Assembly (NCBI RefSeq): GCF_007954405.1
Contig: NZ_CP042344.1
Coordinates: 1,364,001-1,428,000 of the forward strand
Length of the DNA stretch: 64,000 nucleotides
Direction of reading: 5' to 3'
Source: Comamonas flocculans
Lineage (GTDB): Bacteria; Pseudomonadota; Gammaproteobacteria; Burkholderiales; Burkholderiaceae_C
Each line of letters opens with the position of its first letter. Position 1 is the stretch's first letter. The translations under genes and the position numbers were made by a program. The notes under the pieces were generated by a model that searched no databases, was not told the origin of the DNA, and was given only the letters and a program-made list of their open reading frames with translations. This document shows, piece by piece, positions 9,823 to 19,082 of the stretch.

Positions 9823-12800
9823 ATGAACGTCTCTGCCTGGGCCATACGCAACCCCGTGCCGGCGGCCATGCTGTTCGTGCTGCTGACGCTGGCGGGGCTG
9901 ATGTCCTTTCGCTCCATGAAGGTGCAGAACTTCCCGGACATGGACCTGCCGGTGGTGATCGTCACCGCCGCGCTGCCGGGCGCCGCGCCCGAGCAGCTGG
10001 AGAGCAACGTCGCCCAGCGGCTGGAAAACGCCATCGCCACCACCCAGGGGCTCAAGCACATCACCAGCACGCTGACCGACGGCATGGTCACCATCGCCGC
10101 CGAATTCGTGCTGGAAAAACCCGGGCAGGAGGCGGTGGACGACGTGCGCACCGCCGTCGCCCGCGTGCGCCCCGACCTGCCGGCGGACGTGCGCGATCCC
10201 ATCATTGCCAAGTTCGACCTGAACAGCCAGCCCATCCTGGCCTATGCGATCGCCTCCAGCCGCTGGGACGACGAGGCGCTGTCCTGGTTCGTGGACGACA
10301 CGCTGCAGCGGCGCCTGCTGGCCGTGCCCGGCGTGGGCGCGGTGGCGCGCGTGGGCGGCGTCACGCGCGAGGTGCGCGTGCTGCTCGATCCGCTCCGGCT
10401 GCAGGCGCTGGGGGCGACGGCGGCCGACGTCTCGCGCCAGTTGCGCATGGTGCAGCTGGAGAGCGCCGGCGGGCGCGCCGACCTGGGCAGCAACGAGCAG
10501 CCCGTGCGCACCCTGGCCACGGTGCGCACCGCCGAGGAGATCGCCGCGCTGCAGATTCCGCTGGCCGGCGGGCGCACGGCGCGCCTGGACCAGCTCGCCA
10601 GCGTGCAGGACACCCACGCCGAGCCGCGCGCCGCCGCGCTGCTGGGCCAGGACAAGGTCATCGGTTTCGAGATCTCGCGCAGCAAGGGCGCCAGCGAGGT
10701 GGAGGTGGGCGCGGGCGTGCAGCAGGTGCTGCAGCAACTGCAGGCCGACTACCCGCACCTGACGCTCACCAGGACGGTGGACTTCGTGGACATCGCGCAG
10801 GAGGAGTACGACAGCTCCATGCGCCTGCTCTACGAGGGCGCACTGCTGGCGGTGGTGGTGGTGTGGCTCTTCTTGCGCTCGTTTCGCGCCACGCTGATCT
10901 CGGCGGTGGCGCTGCCGCTGTCCATGATTCCGGCCTTCGTGGGCATGCACTACCTGGGCTTTTCCATCAACATCCTGACCTTGCTGGCGCTGTCGCTCGT
11001 CGTCGGCATCCTGGTGGACGACGCCATCGTCGAGGTGGAAAACATCGTGCGCCACCAGGGCATGGGCAAGAGCCCGTATCAGGCGGCCATGGAAGCGGCC
11101 GACGAGATTGGCCTGGCGGTGGTCGCCACCACCTTCACGCTGATCGCGGTGTTCCTGCCCACGGCCTTCATGAGCGGCATCCCGGGGCGCTTCTTCAAGC
11201 AGTTCGGCTGGACGGCGGCGCTGTCGGTGTTCGCCTCGCTGGTGGTCGCGCGCCTGCTCACGCCCATGATGTGCGCCTACCTGCTCAAGCCGGTCAAGCA
11301 GGCGCATGCGGAGCCGCGCTGGCTCAGTGCCTACATGCGCGCCGTGGGCTGGTGCCTGCACCACCGCCTCGCCACGCTGGTGCTGGCGCTGCTGTTCTTC
11401 GCCGGTTCGCTGGCGCTGATCCCGCTGCTGCCCTCGGGCTTCATGCCGGCGGACAACAACGCCCAGACCCAGGTGAATCTGGAGCTGCCGCCGGGCACGC
11501 TGCTGCCCGAGACCGAGGCGCTGGTGCGCGAGGCCACGCGCCGCGCCATGCAGGTGGGCCACATCGAGACCATCTACAGCACCATAGGCGGGGGCAGCGC
11601 CGGCGCCGACCCCGCCACCGGCGCCGGCGCGGCCGACCCGCGCCAGGCCACGCTCACGCTGCGCATGACGCCGCGCGGCGAGCGCCCGACCAAGCAGGTG
11701 ATGGAAGAGCGCCTGCGCGCGGCCATGGCCGACCTGCCCGGCGCGCGCGTGCGCGTGGGCCTGGGCGGCTCCAACGACAAGTACATGCTCACGCTCTCCA
11801 GCGACGATGCGGCCGCGCTGGACCGCAGCGCGCGCGAGGTGGAGCGCGGCATCCGCACCATCGCCGGCATCGGCGGCGTCACCTCCACCGCCAGCCTGGT
11901 GCGCCCCGAGATCTACGTGCAGCCCGACTTCGCCCGCGCGGCCGACCTGGGCGTGACCAGCGCCGCGATCGCCGAAACCCTGCGCGTGGCCACCGTCGGC
12001 GACTACGAGCAGAACCTGGCCAAGCTCAACGTGGCGCAGCGCCAGGTGCCCATCGTGGTGCGCCTCGACGATGCGGCGCGCGAAGACCTCTCGGTGCTCG
12101 AGCGCCTGCAGGTGCCGGGGCAAAAGGGCCCGGTGCGCCTGGGCGAGGTGGCCACGCTCACGCTGTCGGGCGGGCCGGCGGTGATCCGCCGCTACGACCG
12201 CGCGCGCAACGTGCGCTTCGAGATCGAGCTGGGCAGCCGCGGCCTGGGCGAGGTGACGCAGGCGGTGCGCCAGCTGCCCGCCATCCAGGCCATGCCGGCC
12301 AGCGTGCGGCTGGTGGACGTGGGCGATGCGGAGATGATGACCGAGCTGTTCGGCAGCTTCGGCATCGCCATGCTCACCGGCGTGGTCTGCATCTACATCG
12401 TGCTGGTGACGCTGTTCAAGGACTTGCTGCAGCCCTTCACCATCCTGGTGGCGCTGCCGCTGTCGCTGGGCGGGGCCTTCGTCGCGCTGCTGCTGGCGCA
12501 CCAGAGCTTTTCCATGCCCTCGCTGATCGGCCTGGTGATGCTCATGGGCATTGCCACCAAGAACTCCATCCTGCTGGTGGAATACGCCATCACCGCCCAG
12601 CGCGAGCTGGGCATGGGGCGGCTCGCGGCACTGCTGGACGCCTGCCACAAGCGCGCGCGCCCCATCATCATGACCACGCTGGCCATGGGCGCGGGCATGG
12701 CGCCGGTGGCGCTGGGCCTGGGCGGGGCGGACATGAGCTTTCGCTCGCCCATGGCGATGGCGGTGATCGGCGGGCTGCTCACCTCCACCGTGCTCAGCCT

Positions 12801-12924
12801 GCTGGTGGTGCCGGCGGTGTTCACCTACGTGGACGACTTCGAGCACTGGCTGCGCCGCGGCCTGCGGCGCGCGGGCGCGGGGGCGGACACGGACGCGGGT
12901 ACCACCCCCGCCGCCCCGCGCTGA
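9823..12924 (+). CDS. RND family efflux pump permease (HAE1-like)
   Basis: A 1033-residue inner-membrane proton antiporter of the AcrB/MexB superfamily. Internal two-fold symmetry is evident: TM1 near residues 12-30, a large periplasmic porter loop, the TM2-TM6 block with GILVDDAIVEVENI (the paired aspartates of the TM4 proton relay), then a second half with PSGFMPADN after TM7 and TM8-TM12. ATG 9823 lies 3 bp after the adaptor's stop, so the two are co-translated. Substrate cannot be read from sequence. The ~400-residue HD-GYP-like gene begins 31 bp downstream and may share the transcript. Confidence 0.95.
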   Translation: MNVSAWAIRNPVPAAMLFVLLTLAGLMSFRSMKVQNFPDMDLPVVIVTAALPGAAPEQLESNVAQRLENAIATTQGLKHITSTLTDGMVTIAAEFVLEKPGQEAVDDVRTAVARVRPDLPADVRDPIIAKFDLNSQPILAYAIASSRWDDEALSWFVDDTLQRRLLAVPGVGAVARVGGVTREVRVLLDPLRLQALGATAADVSRQLRMVQLESAGGRADLGSNEQPVRTLATVRTAEEIAALQIPLAGGRTARLDQLASVQDTHAEPRAAALLGQDKVIGFEISRSKGASEVEVGAGVQQVLQQLQADYPHLTLTRTVDFVDIAQEEYDSSMRLLYEGALLAVVVVWLFLRSFRATLISAVALPLSMIPAFVGMHYLGFSINILTLLALSLVVGILVDDAIVEVENIVRHQGMGKSPYQAAMEAADEIGLAVVATTFTLIAVFLPTAFMSGIPGRFFKQFGWTAALSVFASLVVARLLTPMMCAYLLKPVKQAHAEPRWLSAYMRAVGWCLHHRLATLVLALLFFAGSLALIPLLPSGFMPADNNAQTQVNLELPPGTLLPETEALVREATRRAMQVGHIETIYSTIGGGSAGADPATGAGAADPRQATLTLRMTPRGERPTKQVMEERLRAAMADLPGARVRVGLGGSNDKYMLTLSSDDAAALDRSAREVERGIRTIAGIGGVTSTASLVRPEIYVQPDFARAADLGVTSAAIAETLRVATVGDYEQNLAKLNVAQRQVPIVVRLDDAAREDLSVLERLQVPGQKGPVRLGEVATLTLSGGPAVIRRYDRARNVRFEIELGSRGLGEVTQAVRQLPAIQAMPASVRLVDVGDAEMMTELFGSFGIAMLTGVVCIYIVLVTLFKDLLQPFTILVALPLSLGGAFVALLLAHQSFSMPSLIGLVMLMGIATKNSILLVEYAITAQRELGMGRLAALLDACHKRARPIIMTTLAMGAGMAPVALGLGGADMSFRSPMAMAVIGGLLTSTVLSLLVVPAVFTYVDDFEHWLRRGLRRAGAGADTDAGTTPAAPR

Positions 12925-12955
12925 GCCGCGCGCCACGCCTCGCGCCGGCGGCCCG

Positions 12956-14161
12956 ATGAACCTCGTTGCCATCGACATCCGCTCGCTGCCCATAGGCCAG
13001 CCGCTGCCCTTCGCGCTGCATTCGGCCAAGGGCGTGCTGCTGGCGCCGCGCGGCTACCGCATCGGCTCGCCGGCCGAACTCGCCGCCATCGAGGGCCGCG
13101 GCGTCCAAGTCTGCGTGGACATCGACGAGGCCGCGGCCAGCCACCGCAACTTCATGGGCCAGCTGCAGCAGATGCTGCGCAAGGACACGCCGCTGGGGCA
13201 GATCGCGGCGATGAAGCTGCGGCTGGCGACCGGCAGCCCCAGGGCGGCGCCGGGGCAGGGGCGCCAGGACTGGCACGAGCTGCAGCAGCGCGCCAGCCAG
13301 CTGCTGCACACCCCCGCCCAGGGGCGGCTGGTGCAGCGCGTGCAGGACATGGTGCTCGAGCTCGAACAGCTCGGGCAGGAGAATGCCGACGCCACGCTGC
13401 TGGCGCTGATCTACCTCTCGGGCCAGGCGCCGCACCAGTACAGCGCCACGCACGCGCTGCTGGTGGCCAGCGCCTGCATGCTGACCGCGCGCCAGACCCT
13501 GCAGTGGCCCGCCGCGCGGGTGCGCACGCTGGGCCAGGCGGCGCTGACCATGAACCTGGCGATGACGGCGCTGCAGGACACGCTGGCGCTGCAGACCGAG
13601 CCGCTCACCGCCGGCCAGCTGCAGCAGATCCAGGCGCATGCGCAGGCCTCGCGCGCGCTGCTGGCCGAATGCGGCGTGGACGACCCGCTGTGGCTGCAGG
13701 CGGTGGCGCTGCACCACCAGCCGCCCACCGGCGCGGCGCTGGCCGCGCAGGCGCCGGGCGAGCAGATGGCCCGGCTGATCCAGCGCGCCGACGTGTTCGG
13801 TGCGCGCATCGCCCCGCGGGCCACGCGCCACGCGATGCCGGTCACCGCGGCGGTGCAGGCCATCTACTACGACGAGCGGCGCGCGGTGGATGAGGCCGGG
13901 GCCGCGCTGCTGCGCACCCTGGGGGTGTACCCGCCGGGCGCCTTCGTGCGCCTGGCCAGCGACGAGGTGGCGGTGGTGCTGCGCCGCGGTGCCAGCGCCA
14001 CCACGCCGCGCGTGGCGGTGGTGCTCGGACGCTCGGGTATGCCCACGGGCGAGCCGATTCCGCGCGACAGCGCGCAGGAGGCGCACCGCATCGTCGCCTC
14101 GCTCGCGCCGCACGAGCTGCGCCTGCAGGTTGCACTGGAGCGACTTTTGAAACTTCCCTGA
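12956..14161 (+). CDS. Degenerate HD-GYP-like protein
   Basis: A 401-residue soluble protein. An N-terminal ~65 residues resemble the DUF3391-type lead-in of HD-GYP phosphodiesterases. The region from about 145 to 335 matches the HD-GYP fold by position: YSATHALLVA (first helix), GALT-like strand, HHQPPTG in place of HHExxDGxGYP (about 253-259), IQRADVFGARIAPR in place of the variable ADVYDAL segment, and YPPGAFVRL near 325-333. The metal-binding HDIGK motif is replaced by TMNLAM (about 198-203) and the GYP motif is absent, so c-di-GMP hydrolysis is unlikely. A signalling or c-di-GMP-sensing role is inference. It follows the RND pump by 31 bp. Confidence 0.75.
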   Translation: MNLVAIDIRSLPIGQPLPFALHSAKGVLLAPRGYRIGSPAELAAIEGRGVQVCVDIDEAAASHRNFMGQLQQMLRKDTPLGQIAAMKLRLATGSPRAAPGQGRQDWHELQQRASQLLHTPAQGRLVQRVQDMVLELEQLGQENADATLLALIYLSGQAPHQYSATHALLVASACMLTARQTLQWPAARVRTLGQAALTMNLAMTALQDTLALQTEPLTAGQLQQIQAHAQASRALLAECGVDDPLWLQAVALHHQPPTGAALAAQAPGEQMARLIQRADVFGARIAPRATRHAMPVTAAVQAIYYDERRAVDEAGAALLRTLGVYPPGAFVRLASDEVAVVLRRGASATTPRVAVVLGRSGMPTGEPIPRDSAQEAHRIVASLAPHELRLQVALERLLKLP

Positions 14162-14476
14162 AACAAAAAAAAGCCCGACGCCGCCGGAACTTTGGATTGG
14201 GGCCCCGCTCCCAGAACAGGACGGCGGCAGAACGTTTTCTGCGTTAGCATCACACAGAAGAATTTGGCGTTTTACAGTTGCGAAGCCTTCCGGCGCGTCC
14301 GGTTGAAATCCTGAGGCGGCCTCTCCTCCCTCCCTCTCTTCCTTCGTTTCAGGGCGCTTCGCAGCTTTTTTATGCACCCCCAAGGCGCGCCTTCAGCAGA
14401 TGAAGGCGCGCCTTGTGGTTTGCGGCGCGCGCCCGCGGCGGGCCGGCGCGCCGCCAGGGGCCAGGGCGTGGTCCTG
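14162..14476. other. Intergenic stretch without a gene
   Basis: 315 bp between two convergent genes. It begins with an A8 tract just after the stop at 14161. It continues with a stretch of lower GC (around 14230-14290), a pyrimidine-rich run (14325-14350) and the perfect hairpin at 14382-14414. The short frames here do not read as protein. I see no RNA gene; the lower-GC part could be a decayed gene or promoter remnant but I cannot identify it. Confidence 0.5.
14382..14414. repeat. Perfect 14-bp inverted repeat built from two AAGGCGCGCCTT palindromes
   Basis: AAGGCGCGCCTTCA, a 5-base spacer GCAGA, then TGAAGGCGCGCCTT. Each arm contains a 12-base palindrome of its own, so either a long hairpin or two small cruciforms can form. 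It lies about 60 bp beyond the stop of the GST gene on the minus strand. There is no T-tract on either side in the right place for a classic terminator. Confidence 0.7.
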
Positions 14477-15097
14477 TCAGGCCAGGCGCGGACGGGTTTC
14501 GGCAAAGCTCGCGCGCTCGGCCAGCTTGTCGTGCAGGCGCGCCAGGTTGGCGTGCTCGGTGCGCCAGTCGAGCTCGGGCAGGCGAAACGCGAGCCAGCCC
14601 AGCGCGCAGCCCACGGCGATGTCGGCCAGGCTCAGATGGATGCCCACGCAAAACGCCTTGTCGCCCAGGCCCTGGTCCAGGGCCTGCAGGCTGGAGCGCA
14701 CCTTGCCCAGTTGCCGCTCGCGCCAGGCGTTGCTGCGTTCGCCCGGCGAGCGCCCCGGCCAGTTGGCTTCCAGCCAGGCCAGCACGCCGGCGTCGAGCAC
14801 GCCGTCGGCCAGCGCCTCCCAGGTCTTGACCTCGGCGCGTTCGCGCCCCGGAGCCGGAATCAGCCGCCCGACCGGCGAGAGCGTGTCCAGATACTCCACG
14901 ATCACGCGCGAATCGAACATCGCGTCGCCCCCGTCCAGCACCAGGCAGGGCACCTTGCCCAGCGGATTGGAGTGGGCGATGTGCGTGTCCCCGGACCACA
15001 CGTCGTCCAGTTCGAACTGGCAGTCCAGCTTCTTCTCGGCCAGCACCACGCGCACCTTGCGCACGTAGGGGCTGGTCAGGGTTCCGATGAGCTTCAT
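14477..15097 (-). CDS. Glutathione S-transferase family protein
   Basis: A 206-residue cytosolic GST. The N-terminal thioredoxin fold starts MKLIGTLTSPYVRKVR with the serine near residue 9 in the usual GSH-activating position, then NPLGKVPCLVLD (cis-proline loop) and MFDSRVIVEYLD (gamma-glutamyl-binding SR). The all-alpha C-terminal domain carries LADIAVGCALGWL, the N-capping box region. ATG 15097 is used because the beta strand begins immediately; the frame extends upstream to 15148 but those residues are not GST-like. Substrate unknown; possibly detoxification or disulfide exchange. It is divergent from purB. Confidence 0.92.
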   Translation of the reverse strand: MKLIGTLTSPYVRKVRVVLAEKKLDCQFELDDVWSGDTHIAHSNPLGKVPCLVLDGGDAMFDSRVIVEYLDTLSPVGRLIPAPGRERAEVKTWEALADGVLDAGVLAWLEANWPGRSPGERSNAWRERQLGKVRSSLQALDQGLGDKAFCVGIHLSLADIAVGCALGWLAFRLPELDWRTEHANLARLHDKLAERASFAETRPRLA

Positions 15098-15153
15098 GTA
15101 GGGCCGCCGTCCCTGCCGGACAGAGCGCTGCTGTGATGGAACAGGCATTCTAG

Positions 15154-16599
<1,446 letters not shown>

Positions 16600-16605
16600 A
16601 AGCAT

Positions 16606-16681
16606 AGCTGGTAGCGCGCTCAGGTACTTGTTTTCAGATATAAAACATTTTGAAAATCAATACCCACGCGCGCTAACAGCT
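16606..16681. repeat. Interspersed repeat, paired head-to-head copy between purB and yaeQ
   Basis: The left arm AGCTGGTAGCGCGC (16606-16619) and the right arm GCGCGCTAACAGCT (16668-16681) are inverted repeats with one mismatch, separated by an AT-rich centre with TATAAAACATTTTG. It is the fullest copy of the repeat family seen at 9760, 20521, 58818 and 63239. It occupies almost the whole spacer, and the AT-rich core could supply promoter elements for yaeQ. Confidence 0.75.
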
Positions 16682-16705
16682 ATTGTTTTAGAGAAACTCT
16701 CCGCG

Positions 16706-17266
16706 ATGGCGCTCAAATCCACCATCTTCAAGGCGCAGCTGGCCGTGGCCGACATCGACCACGGCTACTACGCCGACCACGCGCTGACCCTGGCGCGCCA
16801 CCCCAGCGAAACCGACGAACGCATGATGGTGCGCCTGGCCGCGCTGGCGCTGCAGGCGCACCAGCTGCAGGAGCTGTGCGGCGGCGACGGGCAGCTGGGC
16901 TTTGGCGCCGGCCTGTCCAACCCGGACGAGCCCGACGTGCTGCTGCGCGATTTCACCGGCCGCATCCGCCTGTGGCTGGAGGTGGGCCAGCCCGAGGAAA
17001 AACCGCTGCTCAAGGCCTGCAGCCAGGCCGACGCGGTGCTGGTCTATGCCTACCAGCACGCGGCCGACGTCTGGTGGCGCGCCATGGGGCCGAAGCTGGC
17101 GCGCCTGGGCAAGCTGCAGGTCTGGCGCCTGCCCGATGCGGGCGCGCGCGAGCTGGCCGCCCTGGCCGCACGCAACATGGCCCTGCAGGCCACGGTGCAG
17201 GAGGGTGTGCTCACCCTGGGCAACACGCACGCCAGCGTCATGCTGGAGCCGCTGCGCTGGCAGTAG
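16706..17266 (+). CDS. yaeQ: YaeQ family protein
   Basis: A 186-residue protein with the whole-length YaeQ signature: MALKSTIFKAQLAVADIDHGYY at the start, LARHPSETDERMMVRL, a central DEPDVLLRDFTGRIRLWLEVGQP and the C-terminal VMLEPL. The fold is a variant of the PD-(D/E)xK nuclease fold; the E and D/E-x-E elements (PDVLLRDFTG, WLEVG) are present. Function is not established; E. coli YaeQ was linked to an rfaH-suppressor phenotype. ATG 16706 is chosen because family proteins begin MALKxT; the upstream 26 codons are repeat sequence. The gene converges with the DUF2007 gene with 9 bp between stops. Confidence 0.9.
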   Translation: MALKSTIFKAQLAVADIDHGYYADHALTLARHPSETDERMMVRLAALALQAHQLQELCGGDGQLGFGAGLSNPDEPDVLLRDFTGRIRLWLEVGQPEEKPLLKACSQADAVLVYAYQHAADVWWRAMGPKLARLGKLQVWRLPDAGARELAALAARNMALQATVQEGVLTLGNTHASVMLEPLRWQ

Positions 17267-17275
17267 GCGCGGCCC

Positions 17276-17581
17276 TCAGCGCGGCATCAGCGCGCCGCAG
17301 TTCCAGCACTGCTCAAAACCGCCCTCCACCATCTCGCCGCAGGAGGGGCAGCACCAGCGCCGCTGTGGAAGGCGCTGCAATTGATCGAGCAGCGCGCGCG
17401 CCTGCGCCAGGTGCTCGGCGTGTTCCAGCCAGATCTCGGGCAGGCATTCGCTGGGTGGCAGCTGCCCCGCAGCCGAGCTCAGGTACTGGCGCTGCACCGT
17501 CGCCGCAAAACCCGCCTCGCACAGCAGATCGCGCCAGACGGTGGCGATCGCGATGTTCGGGGCTTGGGTCAGGCGCTGCAT
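17276..17581 (-). CDS. DUF2007-type protein with C-terminal zinc ribbon
   Basis: A 101-residue protein. The N-terminal half (VWRDLLCEAGFAATVQRQYL) reads as the DUF2007 'putative signal transducing' ferredoxin-like fold, starting with loss of the first strand (IAIATVW). The C-terminus is a zinc ribbon with C78-x2-C81 and C92-x2-C95 (CPSCG and CWNCG). No enzymatic motif is visible. A sensor or adaptor role is only inference. It lies on the minus strand upstream of the TerC riboswitch region. Confidence 0.75.
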   Translation of the reverse strand: MQRLTQAPNIAIATVWRDLLCEAGFAATVQRQYLSSAAGQLPPSECLPEIWLEHAEHLAQARALLDQLQRLPQRRWCCPSCGEMVEGGFEQCWNCGALMPR

Positions 17582-17637
17582 GCGGTGAGGAGGGGATGCG
17601 GTGATGCGGGCATCATAGGCCGCGCTGTGGTCTAATG

Positions 17638-17814
17638 CGGACCCTTCAAGGGGGAGTAGCTCCCCGCCCGCCGCGGCCTGTGCCGGCGTGGGCGGATGGC
17701 AGGGCCGTCATCACGAAGCGCGTGGCGCGCTTCCGGCCCGTCAGGCGCGGCACGTGCGGCGCCGAGCAAGACCCTTGGGCCCCGGGGCGATCCGTGCCCG
17801 GCCCAAGGTGTCCG
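17638..17814 (+). ncRNA. yybP-ykoY manganese riboswitch aptamer upstream of terC
   Basis: The 5' loop motif GGGGAGTAGC (17651-17660) and the 3' loop GAGCAAGACCCTTGGG (17764 onward) are the two conserved blocks of this riboswitch. They are enclosed by a closing helix, CGGAC-CCTT (17638-17646) pairing with AAGG-t-GTCCG (17805-17814). GC-rich arms lie between. The family senses Mn2+ and commonly sits upstream of TerC-type and MntP genes. The aptamer is followed by a hairpin with a T-tract and then the terC start. Confidence 0.88.
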
Positions 17815-17853
17815 TGTGCGCAAGGCACGTGATTTGCCCCCGGGCCAAGCCGG

Positions 17854-17909
17854 AAAAACCCGCAACCCCACCGGAAGACACCGCCGCAAGCGGGGCACCG
17901 GGTTTTTTT
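17854..17909 (+). terminator. Terminator-like expression platform of the manganese riboswitch
   Basis: AAAAACCC (17854-17861) can pair with GGGTTTTT (17900-17907); inside, CCCC (17866-17869) pairs with GGGG (17892-17895), and a small CCGC/GCGG stem caps it. Seven Ts end 13 bases before the terC ATG. This looks like an intrinsic terminator that metal binding could disrupt, though a ribosome-access mechanism is also possible. Confidence 0.7.
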
Positions 17910-17922
17910 GGACACAGCAACC

Positions 17923-18690
17923 ATGGATCTTGAATTTTTCCTGCATGCGCCCTTCTGGATCGCGCTGGGCCAGATCGTCGTCATCGACATCCTGCTGGGC
18001 GGCGACAACGCGGTGGTGATCGCGCTCGCCTGCCGCAAGCTGCCGCCGGCGCAGCGCACCAAGGGCATCGTCTGGGGTACGGCGGCGGCGATCGGGCTGC
18101 GCGTGGTGCTCATCGTCTTTGCCATGTCGCTGCTCACGCTGCCCTTCCTCAAGCTCACGGGCGCGCTGCTGCTGGTCTGGATAGGCGTGAAGCTGATCGC
18201 GCCGCAGGAAGAGGGGCATGAGGGCATTCAGGGCAGCGACAAGCTGCTGGCCGCGATCAAGACCGTGGTCATCGCCGACGTGGTGATGAGCCTGGACAAC
18301 GTGATCGCGATCGCCGCCGCGGCCAAGAACGCCGGCCAGTCGCACGAGCTGGTGCTGGTCGTCCTGGGCCTGCTGATCTCGGTGCCCATCATCGTCGGCG
18401 GCTCCGCGCTGGTGATGCGCCTGATGGAGCGCTTTCCGGTGGTCATCGTGCTCGGCGGCATGCTGCTGGGCTGGATTGCCGGCGGCATGCTGGTGAGTGA
18501 CCCGGTCTTCACCCACCCGCAGCAATGGCTGTGGGCACCCAAGTTCGGCACGCTCGGCGCCGACGGCCTGGCCGACATGCGCGCCGCGATCTACTACGGC
18601 GCCCACGCGGCGGGCGCGCTGCTGGTGCTGGCCCTGGGCAAATGGCTGCTGGCACGCCAGCGGCGGGCCACGCAGGCCACCGCTGGCTGA
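17923..18690 (+). CDS. TerC family membrane protein, probable manganese exporter
   Basis: A 255-residue polytopic protein of the TerC/YjbE family. Two conserved acidic motifs on opposite halves are seen: LLGGDNAVVIALAC (about 23-36) and DVVMSLDNVIAIAA (about 121-134), the metal-site aspartates of this family. About seven hydrophobic segments are visible. The preceding manganese riboswitch indicates induction by Mn2+ and argues for a role in Mn export or in metalating exported proteins. ATG 17923 is chosen over TTG 17908 because the latter begins inside the terminator stem. No clear Shine-Dalgarno is seen. Confidence 0.93.
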   Translation: MDLEFFLHAPFWIALGQIVVIDILLGGDNAVVIALACRKLPPAQRTKGIVWGTAAAIGLRVVLIVFAMSLLTLPFLKLTGALLLVWIGVKLIAPQEEGHEGIQGSDKLLAAIKTVVIADVVMSLDNVIAIAAAAKNAGQSHELVLVVLGLLISVPIIVGGSALVMRLMERFPVVIVLGGMLLGWIAGGMLVSDPVFTHPQQWLWAPKFGTLGADGLADMRAAIYYGAHAAGALLVLALGKWLLARQRRATQATAG

Positions 18691-18725
18691 GCGCACCCGC
18701 CACCCGCAAATGCTATCCTGAGGCC

Positions 18726-19082
18726 ATGCGCATACTCATCAAATGGGCCCTGCACGCGGTGGCACTGCTGTGCGTGGCCTACCTGTACAGCGGGGTGGAA
18801 GTGCACAGCTTCGCCGCGGCCTTGGGCGCGGCCTTCGTCATCGGGCTGCTCAACGCGGTGCTGCGCCCGGTGCTCGTCGTCCTGACGCTGCCGGTGACCG
18901 TCGTCACGCTGGGGCTGTTCCTGTTCGTGATCAACGCGCTGATGTTCTGGGCCGCCTCCGGCCTGCTGGGCACGGGCTTTCAGGTGCACGGCTTTGCCGC
19001 GGCGCTGATCGGCTCGCTCCTGTATTCGCTGCTGGGGCTAGTCATCGAGTCGGCGCTCGCGCGTCTGTTCCTCAAGCAGTGA
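18726..19082 (+). CDS. Phage-holin-like family IV small membrane protein (YvlD type)
   Basis: A 118-residue protein made of four hydrophobic helices: residues 5-22, 30-52 (ALGAAFVIGLLNAVLRPVLVVL), 57-80 (TVVTLGLFLFVINALMFW) and 95-115. This is the PF04020 pattern (YvlD, 'mycobacterial 4 TMS phage holin, superfamily IV' in databases), which is chromosomal and widely conserved, not a phage gene. Function unknown. ATG 18726 is used because the first helix starts there. Its 3' end overlaps the convergent M48 protease gene by 45 bp. Confidence 0.88.
   Translation: MRILIKWALHAVALLCVAYLYSGVEVHSFAAALGAAFVIGLLNAVLRPVLVVLTLPVTVVTLGLFLFVINALMFWAASGLLGTGFQVHGFAAALIGSLLYSLLGLVIESALARLFLKQ

Noticed and set aside
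8665..13029. 1454-residue frame on the minus strand
   Set aside because: Antisense shadow over the RND adaptor and permease, rich in H, R, G and A with no domain.
14272..14505. 77-residue minus frame in the spacer before gst
   Set aside because: Arginine-rich, overlaps the hairpin and the gst end; no family resemblance.
18726..19082. Phage holin suggestion for the small four-helix protein
   Set aside because: The database name mentions holin, but the gene is a chromosomal YvlD-type protein with no phage gene nearby.
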